From NCBI RefSeq assembly GCF_028389875.1, contig NC_084702.1, positions 47,739,053 to 47,803,052 on the forward strand: 64,000 nucleotides of DNA, in the 5' to 3' direction. Within the stretch, counting starts at the first letter, position 1. Each line of letters opens with the position of its first letter. Below are positions 60,301 through 64,000 of this stretch, piece by piece. The notes under the pieces were generated by a model that saw only the letters and a list, made by a program, of their open reading frames with translations, ran no database searches and had not been told where the DNA came from. Position numbers and translations under genes: made by a program. The DNA is from Rhea pennata. Lineage: Eukaryota; Chordata; Aves; Rheiformes; Rheidae.

Positions 60301-62759
60301 GATAGAAGGCGCTTGCCAAACTACTACATGATTTATTCATTCCTGTCCATACCATAAGAGGATAATCTATCTGCTTACCTCACTGAATGATGTCCAGAGG
60401 TATAGTCTAATTTCCCGTATTTCTGTGTGTGGTAGCCATACTTCTGCATGAGATCCATCCATGTTACATAATCTGGATCCAGGCCTTTGAAATTATTCCA
60501 AGATTCAGTTAAATGAGTGAAAAGACCACTCCACATAGCTGGAAAAAGAAAAGATTTTTTTTGTAGCACAATTGGTACATTCCATCTAAAATAAGATGAA
60601 ATAAGATATATACATACATACTTGGTAATGGCAACCTTCTTGTTATTTTAAAGGTAAAAGTTTACATTGTGAGCCAATAGAAAAGGGAATATAAAATTCT
60701 AATCTCCTGAATCTTATTATCATCATCAATATGAGTAACAAATAACCTTTATTAAATAATCCCCAAAACCCCTCAATCATGGAACAACATCTTTCTGGAT
60801 GCTGTACAGTCATTAAATGAAGCTTTCTCTATAGATGAGGAAATATGAAATATGAAATTGAAATATGCTTATTGACTGCAGAAAAAAAAATGCCACTGTA
60901 GTACAGATCCTGATGAAACAGTAGTATATTTACATTTGCTTCAGAGCATCGTCTCCCCTCACTTTAGTTAGATTTTTTGTGAATTTAAATTTAAGTATAT
61001 TTGTGAAGAGAATTAGAATGTATTATTTATATAAATATTACATGTTCTCAGTTTTACTATTTTTATGTAATCTATTTCACTGCCAAGTGTTAAAGCAAAG
61101 GAAATTATTAAGGGAGAGGACATTAAGAAATGAAACCAAAAGGAAATGTAAGACAAATTATTTCACTGAAATCCCAAATTGTTTCTTTGCAGCTGGTCAA
61201 GAATGGTTTACACTTCACACACATACACAAAGATAATTTAGAGTCAAAGAGAATCCTAAAACGAAACTAGGCTACTCTATTAGCAACGGAAATATCCTGT
61301 AAGAACTAAGAGTGTAATCCCATACAATGGCAAGGCAATACTCTTTCTCTCCTCACCTCCTGTCCACAACAAGACCTCAGATCAACCCCAAATCCTCCTT
61401 GGCCACCTCCTCTTTTACTATCATCTCTGACCTCTACACAATAGACATACCCTCAGCTCCTTGCAGGTCTCCAAGCTACTAGGTAAACAAGAGATGCCCC
61501 ACTGGTTCTGAGCCATACTTATGATGACTGACCGGTGGTCGTGAACATGCTGATGGATCATCTGAAACACTAATCAGAACTGATGATTTGTTGAGTTCTC
61601 TTCCCCACTGGGAGTGACAGCTGGTGTTTTCACAAAAATTTTTGAAGTTAAATAACCTAACAGGAGATTATTGTTCTCACCAACTGAAACTGGCTCAAAA
61701 ATCACTAATGAGAAAACAACACATAGACCAACAACATGTTCACATAATCTTGCTCACTTAAAAAATGACCCTGAGAAATAAAAATAGGTCCTAGGTTTTG
61801 CATAAATGGAATACAACACTAGATTTGACAGCGTGTTTCTGCTGCAGTCAGGACAGATTGCTTCTTCCAATGCAGGCATTAGAAAAAGGTGGATCTCCTC
61901 TTTAGCTACAAATGAAATTTCATTTACTTCACATCTGGAGGGTCTTTGCAACAACTAAAAAGGCTAGAAATATTTTAAGATGTAACTTTTGACTCAAGAA
62001 CATAGCTTCCTACTAAATTTCCAGCAAAATTCTGTTATTGTGGAATTGTACATAGGGCACTAACTCTGATTGCAGCAAGTAAAGAAAAATACTGAAGTAT
62101 TCAGTTAAAGCTACTGAAAAATACATTATGTATTTAACAGAGTGTTTGGAATAAATGTCACTGGAAGGTACTGTTAAAAGCTACTAACTTATTCTGCTGT
62201 TATTATTTAATACATTTTCCTGACAACAGGAAAGAGATTTATTACCTTTGTACTGGGAAGGGAGAATAGCTCTGAATGAAGCTTCAGCACTGTAGCAGGC
62301 AAACTGACAATTTCAATAGAAATCCTGAAGATTTTTTTAAAAATACTGAAGCTTCAGAAAAGTTGCAAAGCAATTTGGGAGCTCAGAAGTAGTTGGAAAA
62401 AGAAAAATAAAAGGTTGAAAGGAAGACGCATGAGAAGTAGAAGATAGAAAGGGCCCAAATATCAGAAGACTGTATATCAGAAACACACTGAAAAATCCGG
62501 GTCTTACTAAAAAACAAAACAAAAAGACCCAAAACGGATGTACGCCCACCATAAGCATACATTTAAGTTGACAAGTCCAAGAATTTATCATTTTCTTTCA
62601 TATGATTTTTTTTTTTTTTGTGGTTCTACCTGCACGGGAAGGACAACAAATTGGAGAATTGGTATAGGCATTGAGAAAGATGGTGCCATATCTCTTCATA
62701 TAATTTATGAAAGGCAAGGCCACAGTCTGATTACCCGGATAAAATGTCAAGCGTCCATC
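45105..62759 (-). CDS. ARSK: ARSK, arylsulfatase K, exons 2-8 (partial, first exon outside)
   Basis: Exons 62630-62759, 60379-60538, 54370-54652, 50353-50524, 48677-48901, 45472-45696 and 45105-45385 join in frame to 1476 nt, 491 residues, corresponding to human residues 45-536. ARSK is a lysosomal sulfatase that removes the 2-O-sulfate from glucuronate/uronate in heparan and dermatan sulfate. The formylglycine motif CCPSRA is intact at the end of the first exon here, followed by MWSGLFTHLTESWNNFKG, the GKLDYTSGHHS segment, NLPHPYPSPSTGENFGSSTF, and the metal-binding TADHGELAMEHRQFYK. The signal peptide and the first Asp pair of the active site are encoded by an exon to the right of the window. 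Every splice junction agrees in phase; no disabling change seen. Confidence 0.96.
45472..45696 (-). CDS. ARSK: ARSK exon 7
   Basis: 225-bp exon, acceptor tttgcttag|, donor TTTTTG|gtgtgt. It encodes IARIPVLQNLSGYSLMPL, PPWVLSEFHGCNANSSTYML and GKWKYITYSDGHSVLPQLF, aligned with human IAGIPLPQNLSGYSLLPL onward. Confidence 0.96.
45697..48676. other. ARSK intron with an unexplained 163-codon frame
   Basis: Mostly non-coding. It contains an ATG-initiated frame of 163 codons on the ARSK strand (46853-47344) and overlapping frames on the other strand (46846-47109, 47271-47717). A short stretch at 46184-46214 (tattaccatcttccaggtag then ggaaactgag) resembles the MIR SINE core/tail but is too short to be sure. 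A 20-bp duplication (gtgttgagaacagtaaca) lies near 48417-48453. Confidence 0.5.
46853..47344 (-). CDS. unrecognised 163-residue open frame in ARSK intron
   Basis: Starts with a true ATG. The product begins MLTLTSEETNCK followed by a hydrophobic run (VFFMINVIALLCIV) that could act as a signal or anchor, then a Cys-rich body containing SCTHTKCSTD, ITCPPDNTGFVGLYGSTF and CSDCNLYHYLC. I do not recognise any family. A frame this long can arise by chance in 64 kb of AT-rich DNA; no promoter, splice signals or repeat identity were recognised. Confidence 0.12.
   Translation of the reverse strand: MLTLTSEETNCKVFFMINVIALLCIVSRRHFLLRHYPEALLKTLSLTDLEVSCTHTKCSTDIQDPSRICVIQIINPRVLKLPFLAGHSITCPPDNTGFVGLYGSTFGAPLEKLELLKVPGWKIFAFEKCSDCNLYHYLCRISEEEDIYPFCICLNLVCICSSF
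48677..48901 (-). CDS. ARSK: ARSK exon 6 (metal-binding DHGE)
   Basis: 225-bp exon, acceptor cttgttgcag|, donor ATGCTTG|gtgagt. It encodes EIISALRDTGLLKRTIIIFT, ADHGELAMEHRQFYKMSMYE and VPLLVMGPGIK … VSLVDIYPTML. The DH pair is part of the sulfatase metal site, and EHRQFYKMSMYE is almost identical to human. Confidence 0.97.
48902..50352. other. ARSK intron
   Basis: AT-rich intron holding an antisense CR1 fragment at 50133-50285 (listed separately). Nothing else recognised. Confidence 0.6.
50133..50285 (-). mobile_element. CR1 LINE 3' end, antisense
   Basis: Plus-strand agaatcacagaattagtaag, gttggaagggacctctggag, ccaacctgcccgctcagcag and agagcctgttagacagggtt are the reverse complement of the standard avian CR1 3' end. 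5'-truncated. It ends near agaaggagactccacaacct, 67 bp from the next ARSK exon. Confidence 0.88.
50353..50524 (-). CDS. ARSK: ARSK exon 5
   Basis: 172-bp exon, acceptor atttttag|, donor ATGCTTG|gtaggt. It encodes VTYEAIKIPKWSSLSEMHPV, DYYSSYTKNCTGEFTKQEV and RAFYYAMCAETDAML, matching human AIKIPKWSPLSEMHPVDYYS. Too short and without its own ATG, so it is not seen as a separate open frame. Confidence 0.95.
52640..53150 (+). mobile_element. L2-like LINE remnant (C-terminal part of reverse transcriptase)
   Basis: The plus-strand frame 52793-53071 ends CCNSYLGRKPHAAERCQLVQ, NAADHLLSNTRFHKHTTLIL, HSLLGPQ. The L2-clade pattern is DYCNSLYxGLP…LQLVQNAAARLL…RxxHITPVLRSLHWLPV, and the CNS, LVQNAA, LL, R, H and LxSL positions fall in the same order and spacing. 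After a stop the text continues as KFFILALKFLHE, resembling the following FKxLLLTYKALHG block. Old and non-functional. Confidence 0.65.
53300..53560 (-). mobile_element. CR1-type LINE fragment, antisense (3' non-coding part)
   Basis: Plus-strand cagttagcacctaggaagtt, ttccttaatattcaacatgg and atcttgctttttgcaaaacc follow the reverse complement of the 3' non-coding portion of old CR1 copies. Diverged; limits approximate. Confidence 0.5.
54370..54652 (-). CDS. ARSK: ARSK exon 4
   Basis: 283-bp exon, acceptor tattttag|, donor GAAAAG|gtatat. It encodes NRVEAWTRDVDFLLRQEGRP, TVNLTGNKTHMRVMEADWQT, TDKAVNWIKEEAINFTQPFV, LYLGLNLPHPYPSPSTGENF and SSTFLTSPYWLEK. The frame stays open for six more codons into the intron (VYEDGI, then TAA), but the human alignment (WLEKVSHDAIKIPKW) shows the true junction is after LEK. 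Confidence 0.95.
54653..60378. other. ARSK intron
   Basis: AT-rich. Holds an antisense CR1 3' end at 59265-59450 and a short tandem duplication of tttgataaatata around 55718-55747. No exon or further element recognised. Confidence 0.55.
59265..59450 (-). mobile_element. CR1 LINE 3' end, antisense
   Basis: Plus-strand tcatagaatcatagaatcag (the ATTCTATGA terminal repeat in reverse), then ttggaagggacctctggaga, gcccactcatcagggtcatc, ending gcaacctgttccagtgctcc. Same family as the copy at 50133, but missing about 25 bp between gttgcatcc and agagaaggag, and extending further toward the element's 5' side. Confidence 0.88.
60379..60538 (-). CDS. ARSK: ARSK exon 3
   Basis: 160-bp exon, acceptor ctttttccag|, donor GTGAG|gtaagc. 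It encodes MWSGLFTHLTESWNNFKGLD, PDYVTWMDLMQKYGYHTQKY and GKLDYTSGHHSV. The GKLDYTSGHHS segment is conserved in ARSK and follows the formylglycine helix. Confidence 0.97.
60539..62629. other. ARSK intron
   Basis: AT-rich intron, no recognised exon or repeat. Confidence 0.6.
62630..62759 (-). CDS. ARSK: ARSK exon 2 (formylglycine motif)
   Basis: 130-bp exon, acceptor tgattacag|, donor GTGCAG|gtagaa. It encodes DGRLTFYPGNQTVALPFINY, MKRYGTIFLNAYTNSPICC and PSRA. The second Cys of CCPSR is the residue that sulfatase-modifying factor converts to formylglycine, and the CxPSR motif is intact. No ATG of its own and too short to be seen as an open frame. It begins at the Asp after the human SDSF, so exon 1 must end at that point. 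Confidence 0.95.
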
Positions 62760-64000
62760 CTGTAATCAAATAGAAAAAAAAAGTCAATGTAAGCAGCATT
62801 ACCCAAATAATTGCCTACAGTAATTCTCACATTCATTACCCAGCAATTGTATTACTGAAATGCTGGCAATTCTACTCAAGTATGGAAAAAAAAGTATTGA
62901 GAAGGCTTTCATTAATTCAGTATGAAATGAATTACTCACTAAAAAATGTAACTATAAAAGATAACTGTACTTTTTCATAATAAAATTATTTCCTTTGTAT
63001 TGCTATATGCATTCTAAGCTCCACTTTTGCAGGAACTGTTTCTCCTTTAGCATTCTACCACAATGCATTGAACAGTGATAGACATGGTAAAAAATTAAAA
63101 GGAGTCATACAGCATCCTGATGCAGACTTGTGTACTGGCATGTATGGCTGTTTCTATGTGTCGACAGAATTATGTTCCTCATCCCTGTTCTTCTGTTCCA
63201 CACCACGCCTCTGTGAACTTACTCCAAACTACATTCAAGAAAAATGATTAGCAAGCTGAAGGGAGGCTATTCTCCTGGTGAAATACAGTCTACAATGGCT
63301 CCCTTGTGATACATTACTGACCCTTCATTTTATCCATTTCTTTAGCTATGATTTTAAATCAATGACTTAAAACAAAAACCTCAGAACTTCTGAATAATCA
63401 TTTCTACAGTATAAAATTGAAAATGACAGGAAACTAGGCACACAGCCCTGTTTTAGGTCACTGTCTTTGTTCCATCACTTGTATTTCTTACCTTGGTTCA
63501 ATAACATGTCTTGACTCAGCCAGTCTTAAACTACACTACTCTTTGGTGAAAGGACTGTTGACAGTGCACCTGCAAAGACGTTAATAGATCTCCCAAGCAA
63601 CTCTAAGCATCTGAGTAACCCTCCCCTACCTTTGTGACAGTAGCATGAATAGCTTAAAGTATGGGTAGCTTAAAGGTTGTGTTTTGCATAGCATTTAGTT
63701 TTCAAAAGCAAGTAGGCAGGCAGTGGAGTGCATCAAACTCAAGCTACAAATTCACCAGCTAGTGGCTCATTTGTACCAAAGACTATGTACAAATGTGTAC
63801 AAATCACCACATCAGCCTCTGCACCATAAATGCCAACAGATAAGTTCTTACCTCATGTAGTGAGTGGACCATCCTATTAATTACTTTAAATTATTTTATT
63901 TTTATTAAGGGAGAATAGTTCACATATCAAAAAACACAGTAAAACAGCTGACTGTTACTCTTTGGTAACTTACTTATGCCCACACACAGCCTAAAAAAAA
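62760..64000. other. ARSK intron 1 (part)
   Basis: AT-rich sequence with no CpG island and no signal-peptide exon on the minus strand, so ARSK exon 1 lies beyond the window. Confidence 0.6.

Overview
This is vertebrate nuclear DNA, most likely from a bird. Protein-coding exons are split by GT-AG introns, first exons sit in CpG islands, and most of the rest is AT-rich intron and intergenic sequence carrying CR1-type LINE remnants with the typical avian 3' end. The order ARSK - GPR150 - RFESD - RHOBTB3 matches human 5q15, a block that I recall lies on the avian Z chromosome. No prokaryotic, CRISPR or phage features are present.

Layout from left to right. (1) 1-7.9 kb, minus strand: the first part of RHOBTB3, with two confident exons of the atypical Rho-like domain and one possible in-frame cassette exon; the rest of the gene lies left of the window. 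(2) 7.9-14 kb: non-coding, with a nested pair of CR1 LINEs at 12.86-13.94 kb. (3) 14.4-23.3 kb, plus strand: a complete five-exon carnitine palmitoyltransferase 2 family gene (667 residues, catalytic His kept) with a CpG-island promoter carrying three MYB-type elements. It occupies the place where mammals have SPATA9 and is not at the usual CPT2 locus, so it may be a CPT2 paralogue. (4) 22.3-31.7 kb: no gene seen. (5) 31.7-33.8 kb, minus strand: RFESD, a Rieske 2Fe-2S protein, with a candidate extra first coding exon encoding a membrane anchor. (6) 35.55-36.2 kb: an orphan CpG island. (7) 37.6-39.9 kb, plus strand: the intronless orphan receptor gene GPR150, with a TATA box and a long repetitive C-terminal tail. 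(8) 39.9-45.1 kb: non-coding, with an old antisense CR1. (9) 45.1-62.8 kb, minus strand: ARSK (arylsulfatase K) exons encoding everything from just before the formylglycine site to the stop; the signal-peptide exon lies right of the window.

The genes do not form a pathway: lysosomal glycosaminoglycan desulfation (ARSK), an orphan receptor (GPR150), a small iron-sulfur protein (RFESD), mitochondrial fatty-acid import (CPT2-like) and a Golgi ATPase/CUL3 adaptor (RHOBTB3). The main points for a second look are the CPT2-like gene and its promoter, the GPR150 tail minisatellite (13 copies of a YY1-like core inside coding sequence), the RFESD anchor exon, the RHOBTB3 cassette exon, and remnants of Harbinger, L2-like and CR1 transposons. 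All family assignments come from reading translations against remembered family sequences; no database search was run.
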